DNA of 64,000 nt from Eucalyptus grandis. Its lineage: Eukaryota; Streptophyta; Magnoliopsida; Myrtales; Myrtaceae. Where the stretch lies: positions 67,032,115 through 67,096,114 of the forward strand of contig NC_052619.1 of NCBI RefSeq assembly GCF_016545825.1, read 5' to 3'. Position 1 is the stretch's first letter; each line of letters opens with the position of its first letter. A model generated the notes under the pieces. It saw only the letters and a program-made list of their open reading frames with translations, did no database searches and had not been told where the DNA came from. The translations under genes were made by a program, and so were the position numbers. Below are positions 1 to 11,593 of this stretch, piece after piece.

Positions 1-530
1 TGTGAACTAGAATAGTCCCTGTCAATCCTCTCCTCCCGACTATGCCTCGAGGGGGAGGTAAAGCACAATCATCTCCAACAATCACCATCTGCAATAAGGC
101 ATAACCTTTTGACACCAGTCTCCAGCATATGTTAAAATCACAATCACATCTAGAAGTAATTACAGGGGAAGTACCTCAACTATGTAACCTTCAGATTTAG
201 CCAGCTCAGCAGCCAATCCAAAGTTCAAGTGATCACCTGTATAATTCGGCAAAAGGGAGATTGTAATCCTTCTTCTGTTAGATCTTCTGTTTTGGACAGA
301 TGTCATAGCACATGGAAATAAGTACTTGTGGTCTATGCGGCTGCTAGAATTGCATAAACTCCCGGAATTTCCGTGGCAATGAAAGTGCCGTTTACAAAAT
401 TTTTTGTTTTTCCCTTGTATACACAAGTTTACATGTATGCCAAAATACTCTATAAGGTGGTAGGATAAAGTAGAGGAAGTACCTTGACAATAAGTAGACA
501 CCCCATTGGACCAGTTACAGCTCGGATGCC
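1..530 (-). pseudogene. Dihydroxyacetone kinase (DhaK domain) gene fragment, 5'-truncated, runs off the left edge
   Basis: Three minus-strand exons read in consistent phase: 530-483 (GIRAVTGPMGCLLIVK), 246-175 (starts NYTGDHLNFGLAAE) and 88-1 (starts MVIVGDDCALPPPRG and continues outside). These match the DhaK domain of plant dihydroxyacetone kinase, which phosphorylates dihydroxyacetone in the cytosol. The first exon has AG/GT borders. The second exon's acceptor reads CG instead of AG at 248-247, so normal splicing is lost; the next AG would shift the frame. The roughly 100 residues that should precede GIRAVTGP, including the start and the conserved Gly/His-rich loop, were not found upstream; the DNA there belongs to a decayed allantoate deiminase fragment. 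The family is secure; pseudogene status rests on the acceptor change and the missing 5' end. What lies to the left is not visible. Confidence 0.75.
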
Positions 531-663
531 CTGAAATATATACAATAGAGCAAAATGAATCTCATAGACAAGGAGACAAAACATAAAGCCTCACTGAAAC
601 TGAGCTGTTGGAGATGGGAGTTTATTCTCACCTTCCTTAACTAACCAACACAAAACTAATCAA

Positions 664-3217
664 ATATGAGATACCATTGTTACCTTAGCAGAGAGACAAG
701 ACAACCAAGTCTTCCAAATATTATTTCCATGGAAGTCCAGAAAGACAAAATGCTGACTGCAAGAAAAGACTCCAACCAGATAATGTACAATCGCAATTAA
801 TTTTTCTTTTATTCCACAACTTGAGACAAAAGCAGCAAAACTCAGAGAGGATGAAGGTACCAATATTCCTTGCAATTATGCTCAAGCATATTAGTCTCAA
901 CGAACAATGATTAGATAAACAAAGTAGCTTTTCCACCAAAAGCATCCATGCTCCAGCTCCCTGCAAAGTTACAACTGGCATCAGAAACAGAATCCAGAGA
1001 TTTGCAGTTAATGTATTTCAAATCCTTTCAGCTTAAGAATCAATCTGATGGAAGAGATGCTCTACAATTGCTGAGAGAGACCCCATGTAAAAGCATCCAC
1101 AATGAAGAATACAGATCAGAATACCTGATTATTTAAAGGGTGAACAAGATGCTCGAAATAAGTGACCACATAATAAAATTAGCAAGGGCACGCATCAATT
1201 TGTAAACCCAATTCTTCATACACTAAGTTGACATTTTTGTTGTTAGATAAAATAGATTCATTATGCCAACCTATTCTAAACTGTCTCTACATTCCAAATG
1301 CCTCTTGATATCTTTTCTTGTAGCAATTTTATCTCTTTCATTAATAATAACTTCCCAAAGCATCCTTCAGATGCATAAATCTTCACTAGAACATTACGAA
1401 TATTTTCTTGGTGCGCATATCAAATAGCTTCAGGAGAACAATGAAATAATCAGTACAAATCTCTATTAAACCACAGACCCCCTAAGAAAAAAAAAAAAAA
1501 GAACACCAACCACCACCACCACCACCACCAAAAAGGTAAGAAAAATGCAATATGTGAACCTCTCAAGTGAAGTAACCAATTGTGAGTATTAATATATTCA
1601 GGCGATATTGACAAATATCCATTCAAGCACCAAACTGACTAAAATGTGAAGCATCTCCAGCTTCAAACAAACTTTTTGTGCATGTGTGCACATTTGGACC
1701 GAGAGAGAGAGAGAGAGAGAGAGAGAAGCACTTAATATCTTCGTAGCTCTGCAATTAGATAATGCATTTAGTTAGACTTAAGACATCATTATACATGAAG
1801 ACAGCTTTATTATAAAAGCACTTTAGCAAACATAAGTATATTTTCTCCTATGAAATTGTCAAATGTGATTGTCAAGATGGAATATCCAATTTATTAAAAA
1901 GTTCTAAGAAAACTAAACTTACAATATTTAGATAATTCATAGATCACCGCTTCACGTCCCATATCATCTATTGCACGTACATCCACCGTGAATACCACCT
2001 GCCACCGGGCAAATTAAATCGCTCCACATGGATCAAGAATTCTGAGCTATCTTTAGACAGCCTTGCTATAATAACCAGAAGGCAGATGAACAATTTCTTA
2101 CTTGGCCTGGAATGACATTACTTGCACTTGGCCACGATGATATCTCTCCAACAGTGCAAACAAGTGAAGTGGAAAGTGACTGCACTGTCGTATCCTTGTA
2201 GTGACCATCGAAGGAGAGAAAATCTTCAGGACGTTTACAAAGACTTTCCAGTAGCACAATGAGTTCAGCTGCAGCTGACATAGGGTCCTGACGCATAGAC
2301 ATTGGAACCGGACCAGCATGCCCCTGAGAACCTCTGACAGTTACCTGCAAAATATTGTCAAAAGGTAGAGAGCTTCACGGTCTATAATGTATGCATTCTT
2401 CTGGAAGTGTCACTAATAAAACTCAATAACTAAACATAAGACATTGCACTCTGGCATATGAATAATCCATAGGAATATGGCCCAGAAGAGATTTTCCTAG
2501 ATTAACTGTTGAAGGCCTATTGCCTCTCATCATATTGACAAATTAAGCAACTTAGATGGATGATACGAAGGCTAAGTGTGATCCTATTCCCAATATAATG
2601 CACACCATTAGCTATAGCAAAATCGTGTGGAGAAATTACCTCTAACAGAAAACAGAAAACTCTCACAGGCGTTAACCGATTCCCTTACGCAACAAGATCT
2701 TCTAATATTAACTAATTAAACAGGGTGCATGGTTAATTTCAAACATCCATTATACCTTCAATCTTGTCTGTCCAGCTATTCCTTTCACCACACCGAGAGG
2801 CAAACCCCTCCATTCTAGTACAGGTCCTTGTTCGATGTGAACCTACAGGAGCGGAATAGACAACATGAGAAATTAGACAATGGCTGTACTCAGCTGGTTT
2901 AGCAAGGCAGAAAAGGCATATACCTCAACATAACCCCAAACAGAATCTCAGTCATACTTGAGGTTGTGTAAGTTTTCCTCACTGATTTGTATGGAGTTCT
3001 CTTTAAGAGCCTCTTGTACAATTACACTGCTGCATAAAAATTGGAATAACTACATTGATAATGAATACAAAGGGTAAAAAGAAGAAGATGGGAGTTACTC
3101 AAGAAACCTTTTATCAGAAAATTGCAAGGCTGAAGCTGGCAACATTCCAGCAATAGCAGCACTACCTAGGAAGGTAGATTGGAATCTAACTCCCTCTTCA
3201 TCACTAAAAGCGATCAC
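664..3217 (-). pseudogene. Allantoate deiminase (AAH, peptidase M20 family) gene fragment with nonsense mutation
   Basis: Five exons in order on the minus strand keep phase and AG/GT borders: 3217-3108 (VIAFSDEEGVRFQSTFLGSA), 3029-2924 (ALKENSIQISEENL, then GYVE), 2842-2756 (VHIEQGPVLEW), 2344-2102 (VTVRGSQGHAGPVPMSMRQD) and 1998-1923 (VFTVDVRAIDDMGREAVIYE). Together they match the middle of plant allantoate amidohydrolase, the ER enzyme that releases ammonia from allantoate in purine catabolism. An in-frame TGA at 2950-2948 interrupts KYD-stop-DSVWGYVE. The 5' exons carrying the first metal ligands were not found. The 3' part persists only as decayed traces near 985-890 (a GAG-then-His-like patch) and 764-664 (a patch resembling the last exon). 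It is truncated at both ends and cannot make the enzyme. It lies just 5' of the dihydroxyacetone kinase fragment on the same strand. Confidence 0.7.
1491..1727. repeat. Simple repeats inside the decayed AAH fragment
   Basis: A poly-A run near 1487-1500 is followed by a short ACC run (1510-1530), and a GA run of about 24 bases lies at 1702-1725. These are ordinary microsatellites in intron-like DNA. Confidence 0.8.
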
Positions 3218-3229
3218 CTAAAAAGTTCC

Positions 3230-4340
3230 AAGACAAAGGCAGATGCTTTATTAGATTTCAGATATGGTCAGTCCAATCATCGTTGAGGTGGCAACAGATA
3301 CAGGAAATCAGTGACGACCTTTGGATAAATAGTTGGCTGCATTCAATGCAAAACTATAAACAGGAGAGCATGCCTACTGGAAATAAATGATCTAATCAAG
3401 GTCTGTCTAATCAATCATGGAGTCAAAGAGTGAACTTCTTCTGGATTACCATCCATCTCTCTTGCACCATGAGATAGAATTTTGGTTTGACCTCTGAACT
3501 GAATATTTTGACAATCCCACTCAAACATACATAATTTCCTACATGAATTGAATCATTGAAATCTGTCACCTCCAAGCACATGGTTCTCCCACACAATTAA
3601 CTGCAAATACATATAACATAATTTTCTAGCAATGACTGTGATTTCAGGTGCTAGCTATCCTATTCCAGATAAACTCCTAAAGGATAAGACCAAAAAGAAA
3701 TGTATGCTATTCGCTAATTGCACGATGGAGAGAAATGTAGTGCTGCATCTTACATTGGAGGAGGTCAAAAGGAAGAACACGACAGTAATGAAAACGCTAA
3801 TCCACGGTATCAGTCAATTAAATTCACAGAGAAAGAACGAGTATCGACCTGGCATGAGGGCGTTTTCTGAAATGTAGGTGTTCTTGGCGAGAATCGGCAG
3901 CAAAAGCAGAGCCAGAACCCCAGCAACGCAGCAGATGACATTGCGAAGAAGTCCACAAGGTCGAAGAAGCGCGTGAGCTCGCGCTCGAGTCGCCGGAACA
4001 GATTCGCCCGAATAACAACGAGCAGAGATAATCAAAGACCGAGAAGCTACTGTGGCACCTGACGAGGACGCTGTGAGATATGAGCAGAGTCCCCAGCCGA
4101 ACGATCGGTCGAGGCTTCGGCGGAGGCGGAGGTGGGCCTCTGCCATTGAATCTCTCCCTACCAGCAACTAAACGGAATAAAAGAAGAAACGGTCGGTCGT
4201 ACCCAGTCACGTCTCCCATGCTTACAGAAATTCCCCCACCGCCGCCTCCGAAATCAGCACTGCAAAATACATCGCAGACGAGCGGACAGCGTCTGCACCA
4301 AAGTTTGCGCTCATCATCACACTCGCAAAACATCCAGAGA
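3230..4340. other. Region upstream of the AAH fragment; possible unassigned first exon
   Basis: The expected upstream AAH exons are absent from 3230-3830. On the minus strand around 4080-3830 an open frame includes a hydrophobic stretch (CCVAGVLALLLLPILA) that could be a signal anchor. An overlapping frame starts at an ATG (near 3939) with MSSAALLGFWLCFCC. Either could be the remains of a first exon, but no family match was recognised. Confidence 0.3.
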
Positions 4341-4346
4341 AGTTGG

Positions 4347-4600
4347 CGGAGGCGGAGGTGGGCGTCGGCGTCGGCGTCGCGGGCAACCAGCGGAGGAGAG
4401 AGCAGAGGCGTCGGCGTCGCGGGCAACCAGCGGAGGAAAGAGAGCAGAGGCGTCGGCGGAGGCGGAGGAGGGCGTCGGCATTGGTGTCGGCGTCGCGGGC
4501 AACCGGCGGAGGAGAGAGAGCAGAGGCGTCGGCGGAGGCGGAGGTGGGCGTCGGCGTCGGCGTCGCGGGCAACCAGCGGAGGAGAGAGAGCAGAGGAGGG
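4347..4600. repeat. GC-rich degenerate minisatellite
   Basis: The core GCGGGCAACC with AGCGGAGGAGAGAG following recurs at 4379, 4419, 4495 and 4565, spaced 40, 76 and 70 bases. Runs of GGCGTC and GGCGGAGGCGGAGG lie between. The repeat is open in several frames on both strands because of its composition, so the long open frames here are not evidence of a protein. Confidence 0.85.
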
Positions 4601-5197
4601 GGAAGAGAAGCACCTGTGCGACTTCTGTTCTCCCCGCAACGGAACGGAGAACGGGGAAAAGAGAGAGGGAGAGAGAGGACGATTCGACAGGGCGCAGAGG
4701 AGAGCAGAGGAGCGAGAGCGAAGCTCATACCCTTTTGTTTGATCTCCCCCATACCGGGGGCTTCTTAAAATGGATCCTAGAACTCCACTCCTCGCCTCTT
4801 CAGAAGCACTGATTTAGTTCCCTACTATTCTTAAAGAAAAACAATTACAAGACTCCCTATTTAGACTTATTAAATGACCTTTATTCTTTCTAGTAGGAAA
4901 AGCTTGCGTTCCGGATAAAATCTAATAAAAAATCTTCATATTTTACTTTATCTCTACAAGCATTCATTACAATTAGAAATAGGAATACACTCATAATAGA
5001 TAACGACGAACAAACTCATTAAAGATAACGATGCAATTTTGACTCTTTTTCAAAAGTATCTAAGCATCGATGAATTTGGTTTAATTTCTAATAGCATACA
5101 CGCACCATCTAAACACCATCCAAATCGTTTCACATCCACGTTCTTTACATCCTTAAAAAGCAAATTCATCGTCCACCCTCGATCAACACATCACCGG
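4601..5197. other. Intergenic, no gene seen
   Basis: Purine-rich DNA to about 4740 grades into AT-rich sequence. No coding family, RNA gene or clear repeat was recognised. Confidence 0.6.
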
Positions 5198-5917
5198 TCA
5201 TGCTCGAGACATAAGCGAGACAAAAACGCCAGCAATAAAGGTCGTCGGGTCACCTAACACCGCAGATATCAGGAATTGAAGAGCCAAACGAAGCATCTCA
5301 CACCACTTCTTCTTCTTGCTCTTGCTCTTGCTCATCTTATGTGGTGTCTGGGGCCTGTCCTTCAAGCAGGGGACTCCAGTCGGAACCCCACTCGTAGTAC
5401 CACCGCGGCCTTTCCACCAACTCTCCACCAGCATCTCCCTCCAACAAGCAACATGCAAAGTGTACCCCTTGCAGCTGGACCTATAGATCCAGCTATTCCT
5501 TTTCTTCTCACACTTATGGCAAGGCGTACTCACCGCCATCCACAAGGAGAGCTTCACCTCGCCGCCGTCCAGGTGCTTTGGCAGCTTTGCACAGCAGGGG
5601 TGGAGGTAGACCCCTTTTTTTTCCTGGCAGCGGTAGAAGAAGCCATTCACGTCCTTCCCGCATGCATTGCATTGGCGGAGCTTCCCCTTCGGGGGCTTCG
5701 ACTTGAACTGGAAGGAGCAATTGGGGTAGCAGGGGTGAGACATCCTCTCAGATGTGATGGCGCAGTGGAAGTGAAGGTCGAATTTGCACTGGTCGCAGCG
5801 GTAGCATAACCCGATGCCGTCCTCCTTGCACCCGTTGCATCTGAACAGGACCTTGCTGTCCTCGGGCTTCAGGTTGTGTGGGTGGCTGCGGTGATCGATC
5901 TCATCAGTGTACCTCAT
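5198..5917 (-). CDS. DC1 (cysteine/histidine-rich C1) domain protein, 239 aa, single exon
   Basis: One uninterrupted frame from ATG (starts MRYTDEIDHRSHPHNLK) to stop. It shows DC1-type zinc modules: an H then CNGC, CDQC and HFHC pattern at about residues 10-52; a second with CNAC and HPCC at about 60-112; and a third with CHKC, then HVAC at about 122-160. A basic, serine/lysine-rich linker (KSKSKKKK) follows, then a hydrophobic tail of about 30 residues that may be membrane-associated. DC1 proteins form a large plant-specific family with members linked to stress and hormone responses; the function of this one is unknown. Many members are intronless, so the simple structure is normal. The start chosen is the first Met, directly before the first His-rich module. 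Confidence 0.85.
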   Translation of the reverse strand: MRYTDEIDHRSHPHNLKPEDSKVLFRCNGCKEDGIGLCYRCDQCKFDLHFHCAITSERMSHPCYPNCSFQFKSKPPKGKLRQCNACGKDVNGFFYRCQEKKGVYLHPCCAKLPKHLDGGEVKLSLWMAVSTPCHKCEKKRNSWIYRSSCKGYTLHVACWREMLVESWWKGRGGTTSGVPTGVPCLKDRPQTPHKMSKSKSKKKKWCEMLRLALQFLISAVLGDPTTFIAGVFVSLMSRA

Positions 5918-6548
5918 GGTAGAGAAATTTGGCTTCTAGCAATGCGGAAAAGAACCCTGGAAATGGCTACCTATTGCAATTGCTTTGAGATGAGAATTTC
6001 CTCGTTAGCTGGTCGTGGAAAGACCAAGGCTGATTAGGGATTTTAGCAGGGGAGAAAAGAAAAGGCAGGGTAAATGACTCTCAGGAGACTCTGGAGCAAA
6101 CGGAAGGCGGAAGAGGGCTTGAAGATGAATGGGAAGAAGATGGAGTCGGGAGGACAGATACACGTGACATAAATAGTTAAATAATGAGTCTGGACAATTT
6201 CCTGGCAGCTTCCTTTCCGCGTTAGTTTCTATTAAATAGTTAAATAATGTTGGAAATCGGTGATCCATTTTCAACAAAATCTAAAAGCTACTAGCTTAAT
6301 GGATTCGAATTGGTGACTTACCCGCTTTCGGAGGTGGTGATTCTTCCGTGGCCCCAGATTTATTTGTCGTCTATCAGCTGTTCGGGATTTTCTGGGTTAT
6401 CAAAATAAAAAAAAGGAAAGCCTACAATTGTTGACTCTTAATCATGAAGAAAGAAGGATCAAGAGTACGTGGACAGCAAGACTACTTGGAGAAGAAGGAA
6501 ATTAGCTGTCTAGGGCGGTGACTAAGTCGGTTCTTCGGCCAGCCTTCC
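5918..6548. promoter_or_regulatory. Upstream region of the DC1 gene; left flank of the inverted-repeat element
   Basis: About 630 bases with no gene recognised. This is presumably the DC1 promoter region. Its last bases abut the left end of the large inverted repeat at 6549. Confidence 0.45.
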
Positions 6549-6561
6549 GAGAAAATATTGG

Positions 6562-6600
6562 GTGGTCCGGGACCTCCACGTCAGCGTGGTCCCGGACCAC
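6562..6600. repeat. Subterminal palindrome of the arm
   Basis: GTGGTCCGGGACC is followed after 13 bases by its reverse complement GGTCCCGGACCAC. The loop itself contains CCACG and CGTGG. The counterpart in the right arm has one change (C in place of T in the outer half). Confidence 0.85.
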
Positions 6601-7047
6601 TCGTGCGGCGCCACGGGGAAGTGTGGGCCCCTTGCTGTCTCTCCTCCTCCTCTTCTCTCCCACGTCGTTTTAATTCAAACCAACGCGCGGGCATTCTCTC
6701 TCCTCTTTGCTCCTTCTCCTCTCTCTCCTCTCCCTTCTCACTCCATCCTCTCTTTCCTGACCCGACGACTCTCTCCCAAATAGCGCTCGCTCTCCGACGA
6801 CGGCGACGCTCCCTGCCGACGACGGCCTGTCTCTCTACTCGCCGGCCTCTTCCTCCCGAATCGCGCTCTCTCCTGACGCTGGGCTTTCTCCGACGAGGGC
6901 CGCGCTCTCTCCGCTATGGTCAAAGCCGTCTCCCGAGAAGCCCTAGATCTGCGACGACAATCCCCGCTTCACTTCGTACAGGGCCGACGAGGTCCTTGGT
7001 CGGAACTGGTGAGTTGGTCCCTCTCGTGTCGATTTGATTCGTGGGGC

Positions 7048-7390
7048 TTTTCCCGGCCGCCTCTGTTTTGGTCGGTCTAGCGGGTAGTGGAAATGGAGAG
7101 GATTTCTGGGCTCTGCTCTTCTTTTGTTTTGCTGTATAGGGGTATTCCTGGATCTATCTGTCGGATGAAGGAGAGCTTGTTGTTTTGAAGTTTGAGATAT
7201 GTTGTAAAGGAGCGATTTTTCCGGCTGCCTCTGTTTTGGTCGTTCTAGTGGGTAGTGGAAATGGAGAGGATTTCTGGGCTCTGATCTTCTTTGTCTTACT
7301 GTTTGGGGTAGTCCTGGGATCTATCTGAAGAATGAAGGAGAACTTGTTGCTTTGATGTTTGAGATTTGTTGTAAAGGAGCGACTTTTCGC
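7048..7390. repeat. 168-bp direct duplication inside the left arm
   Basis: Two imperfect copies begin at about 7048 and 7216, each starting with a CCGGC(C/T)GCCTCTG motif, passing through TAGTGGAAATGGAGAGG and ending near TTGTAAAGGAGCGA. The same pair is present inverted in the right arm (about 11790-12135), so the duplication predates the arm duplication. Confidence 0.8.
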
Positions 7391-7925
7391 GGAGGGCACG
7401 TGTTAACTCGTTTGGTATGTGAGAGAATTTGAAGGATAGAAGGAATACGAGGTAAGAGATGTTGATTGGTGTACCAGAGAGCGTGAAAATAGGGAGGTTT
7501 TATTGGTACATCATCAGTAATAATTTCAATTTGGGCTGTGGTCTTGTAATATAGATATAGCGTATTTAATAGGCAGACCAATCAGAATATTTTCTCTCTT
7601 TTCATCCAATTAACCACGCTGCCGCCTTTGCCTTTGCCACCTCCGACCAAAAGCTCCTCCAGTCTCACTCCCCAATTTAGCTGCCGCCTTGCGGAACCCG
7701 AAGGATTACTTTACATGGCTGATCGCATTGCTCATAACTTGAAGGGTTCACAAGATTCTGGTTTCGCTGATCTTACCTTGTTTCGATTTTAAGATTCTGG
7801 TTTAGCTGCCGCCTTGTGATTGAACTTTCACACTTCTTGAGATGTTGCTATCTATCTTACATTGGCTTGATAACAGGGTCTGCTATTGACATGATGACCA
7901 GCACCATAACTGTCAGTAGTCAAAC

Positions 7926-8130
7926 CAACTGTTGCTCATAATGCTGAGGAGGATTTAACTGCTGTAAAGAATAAAATTTGGGATAGTCAAACCAGAAGGT
8001 GGCAAGCAATTGGCATGCTAAGGCATGTTCTGTTCAGCTACTCTACCTTGGAGATTAAAGAAACATGCCATTGACTTCTTGCTTTGCACCACAGAAGGAG
8101 ATATCTCACAGAGAGTGAGAGTGAAACTCT
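7926..8130 (+). pseudogene. Captured fragment resembling ALF4 (aberrant lateral root formation 4)
   Basis: Plus strand, the frame NAEEDLTAVKNKIWDSQ then WQAIGMLRHVLFS resembles the plant ALF4 family. After a frame slip near 8040 it continues as LPWRLKKHAIDFLLC and then TTEGDISQR. ALF4 proteins are needed for lateral root initiation and bind SCF ubiquitin ligase components. Only this one exon-sized patch is convincing; the frame break and lack of the rest of the gene mark it as a non-functional captured piece. The identification is from memory and less certain than that of the ligase fragment further right. Confidence 0.45.
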
Positions 8131-9051
8131 AGATTTCTCATAATTTGTTCCTAGCCATTTTGCTGCCTTGCAGGTATTATGGTGAAAGATGTTGATTTTA
8201 TGCTATTTTCCTAGCCTTGCGGGTATTATAGTGGAAAATGGCTTCACGCCAGTACTCGAGAGTGATGCTGAATGGGCATTGGGAAGGAGGCATTCTTCCC
8301 TCAGAGGCTAAAAGATGTTCCACCCATGGCTTCTTAATCTGATCCAGATGAATCGAGAAGAAACAAAATCGAAGTCTCATCAAAAGGGTATTGGGAAGGA
8401 GGCATTACAAAATCATTGCATTGGTTTGCTACTGCAGTGACATAAATGCTGTGAAAATTTTGAATACATGGATTCTAAATAGTCAAATTCCTACGCCGCT
8501 TGGCATTCAAATTCTCTTTTTATGTTTTTATTTTCCGTAATTAAAGGGAAAATCAATTGAAACTACTAATCAGAGTTAGTTTGCAATGCCAAGCGTAATT
8601 AAAGGGAAAATAAGGATCGGATGAGCTCCAATAGACAAAGTAATATGCAAAATATAAGACAAACGGAGTACATTTGCCTCTTCCAGCAACAAATAGATGA
8701 AATATTAAATGATTGGTGACAATCACTATTTCTTTTTCTTTGCCAAATTAGTACAGTATCGACAATGAAACCCTACAGCCTATATACATGGGCCGGCATT
8801 ATAGGCCCCCACCATCAACACACAACAAGAGTAAACACAGGCCGAAAGCTGCTGCTGCTCGTGCTTGAATCAGTCAGCACACCACACCAACAGTTAAGCC
8901 TCCTAATAATTGATATGTCATTGGGAACTTGAACGATTCATATCAATAATCCTTTTATAGGACACTGCCCATGCGCTTGAACTAGTTCCTTATCCATGAA
9001 AGTCGTGTTTCTGGAGAAAACCATCCTTTGTAAATTTTCCCGTCACTGCCC
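8131..9051. other. Element core with no recognised coding content
   Basis: A short direct repeat (GGGAAGGAGGCATT) occurs near 8279 and 8394. The segment beside 9051 could be captured 3' flank of the ligase gene on the minus strand. Confidence 0.4.
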
Positions 9052-10762
9052 TCATTTGCAATGCTGGCACATCAGGCAAGTGGTTGCAGATTTAACATTA
9101 ACATACGTCGGTTCGGCTGGAACCAGCTCGAGTGCTGGTAGTTCCTTTTCCCCTTCCACCACCTCTAATTGCCTTGCTGCTCCCTCCATTCTTAGAGCTC
9201 GCTGCCCTGCTGCAACCACCATGGGAATCCACATCTGATAGCCCATTCTCCAATGCTCTCACAAGGTTGTCAAAGTAGTTTCTGGTCACACTGTAGCAAC
9301 AAAAACAAATGTAAGAAAGTCAAAACGCATGTCTACGTGCACACATGGGTGCTACTTCTGGAAGTCACAACAGAGGCTATTAAGAAAAGTGTCTATGTAA
9401 ACTACATTGCAGCTGAAGTAGAGAGGGCCACCGATCTTTTAATAGAAGGAGAGATGTGTTTGTGATGGAAAAACAGCTCCAAGAATTATTGTTTCCCACT
9501 AATACTCTATGAACTTAAATAAATAAACAAGTAACGGTCCAATAGCCTTATAACAACCAACCAATGCCATATGCACTGGAAGATCATATTCTTGGTAAGT
9601 CCACTGTCCAGGTTTGACTTTCGAATCAACAATCTTTTAGCATAAAAATCCAGTCAAAAGAACTAGTGAGAATGCTTTTGGCTCGAATCAGCTTTTAAGT
9701 TAACAATAAACTGCGAGAGTCAATATTATTCCATAAAGTAAACTTTGAAAGCTTGACAATAAAGAGCAGGATTAGAAATAGGAATACTATGCTCGGGATG
9801 AGTCATGAGCTTCGCCCAGAACTTTTTACATAATATATGAAGCCAAAAGAAGATTCCGCAGGAATATTACATACACTAATTTATCGGGAAGAAGCTGCTC
9901 ATTGGTACATATCATGCTCTCTCCAGAAATGATAAAGCCCATTTTTTGGCGAAAGGAATTTAATCACCAATTCCAATATTAGTATTTTCATGGGCTATTC
10001 AGAATAAAAATGGGCAGGCATTTGCCTATATGACAGAATGCCTATCCCCCCTCCTTTACAAGACACTTTTTTTTTTATCGTAGCCTAACTATTTCCCATA
10101 TCATAGATGGATATCTAGGGACTCAAGTCTAAATAAAATTGACTGTACACAATTGTAATTTGTACCAGACATATTTTACTCGACTAATTATGAAAATTGA
10201 ATCGACAAGAAGATGCGTTAAGTCCAGCTAACTTGGTGCGGAAGTCATTAAAGTTACTAGAAGGATTCTCATCACTAAGGAGCTGGTGAAGTTCCTTCTC
10301 TGCACACTGATGAAGCCTTTCCAATCCAAACTCTGCCTCACCTGGTAAAGAAACCATTTCATGTAAGTAAATAGGAAAACAAGAAGGATATGCATGGCCA
10401 TTGTTTATCCACAATCCTACTCTCCAATACAAACCTTGCAAATACTCAAAAAATTGTTTCTTAGCATGATCATATTCGGTAGATAATAACCATATGCATA
10501 TGTCCACTTGAGCACTCGCCTACACTCAACTATCTCGCAAACATCAAAGGAGCCTAATTTAGTTTCACGAAGCAAGTCGGATAATAAATCATAAACACTC
10601 CATCAGATTTTAACCTATATAACAGCTGTATTTACATTCCAAAGGCGAAAATCACATAAATCATATTTAAGTTGAATTAAGTAATAAAACCATTGTAGGG
10701 CCTCTATGATGAACTTCAAGCGTGACTCCGGCTGGCATTGTGTGTCACTAAGCTTGTTGAGC
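9052..10762 (-). pseudogene. Captured 3' half of an ARIADNE-type (RBR) E3 ubiquitin ligase gene
   Basis: Four minus-strand exon remnants in order: 10762-10694 (LNKLSDTQCQPESRLKFIIE), 10533-10435 ([19 protein letters not shown], then [12 protein letters not shown]), 10341-10220 ([20 protein letters not shown], then [11 protein letters not shown]) and 9290-9052 (VTRNYFDNLVRALENGLSDV). The last ends with a RanBP2-like finger tail, TYVNVKSATTCLMCQHCK and a stop. They match the C-terminal Ariadne domain of plant ARI7/ARI8-type ligases. Damage: a one-base deletion near 10476 splits [10 protein letters not shown] from EYDHAKK; the codon for W in EAWLQ is missing and the donor there is lost; the donor after KLAGL is not canonical; and a deletion near 9100 changes frame before the finger. 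The RING-bearing 5' half is absent. Introns are retained, so DNA rather than mRNA was captured. Confidence 0.85.
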
Positions 10763-11593
10763 GACAATAAGAAAAGACAAAACCTTATTTAATCAATAGC
10801 AAAGGGTCGGGAAGCATCGAAAGCACAACATAATTCAACCAGATGAATAGAAAAGCCATCCATCTTGCTTCCTATCACAAGAAAACAAAGATCAATTTGT
10901 TAATTTAACATCATAAGCAGTTTATCGCAACTCAACCTGCCCATTGCCACTTAGCATCAACACATTTACCCAAGATAGATTCTTCAGACACAACTGAAAT
11001 CCTTAGTGTACTCAATACCCTTGACTGTCGAGACTAAAATGTTAGCCCAACTACAGAGAGGCAAACACATACAGAAACAAAGATCTTCCCGGTCTTGTAG
11101 CACTCCTTAATACAGCAACGTGAACCTAAGATCTATTTCTGCAGAAGTTACAACCAGAATACATTTGTCACAAAGACTCTTAAGTAATATTATTAATTAA
11201 TAGAAAATTTGGCTGTTAGTGATGCAAAATGCTGTGAAATTAAATAACTGATATGGAATACTATTGATTTAGTAAGCGCTTCATCCTCTTCCTCCAATTT
11301 CCTTTCGTGTCACGGCAACAGTTGAAAATGTTGCCGCAAGAAAACAAAAACCATATACAGACAGCAATCGCAAATCAAAGTATGTTCTACTCCAGAGAGA
11401 AAGTTTCCTCTTGATGCTGCATGTAAAAACTGAGAAAAGAAGGACAAGTTGGGCATCGCTGATTCAATTCACCCTAAAAATACATACATATTCACGTGAC
11501 AGGATATGTGCTGACTGCTGAGTAGTTATGATGAATTCGCTTGTAACTGCGGAAAAAGCTTTCCTTGAGTCCTACAAGCGAAATGTAATCCTG
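10763..11593. other. Element core, no gene seen
   Basis: AT-rich sequence between the ligase fragment and the right arm, with no recognisable exon on either strand. Confidence 0.5.

Larger units (their letters stand above)
6549..7589 (+). repeat. Left inverted arm (1041 bp)
   Basis: It pairs with 12648-11594. Comparing the outer 450 bases by eye gave two substitutions and three indels: one CTC triplet more in the left arm, and 15 bases (near 6860) plus 2 bases (near 6930) more in the right. These account for the whole 14-bp length difference. The arm is CT-rich and GC-rich outside, and opens with a hairpin at 6562-6600. An ATG at 6916 starts a short open stretch. A donor-like GTGAGT at about 7010 could give a spliced leader if the arm acts as a promoter. 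Confidence 0.9.

Noticed and set aside
4080..4768. Several long overlapping open frames on both strands
   Set aside because: They arise from the GC-rich minisatellite; the products are Arg/Gly/Pro repeats with no family resemblance.
6558..7037. Open frames in the inverted arms as protein genes
   Set aside because: The frame differs between the two arms because of indels and the composition is CT-rich, leader-like; no domain was seen.
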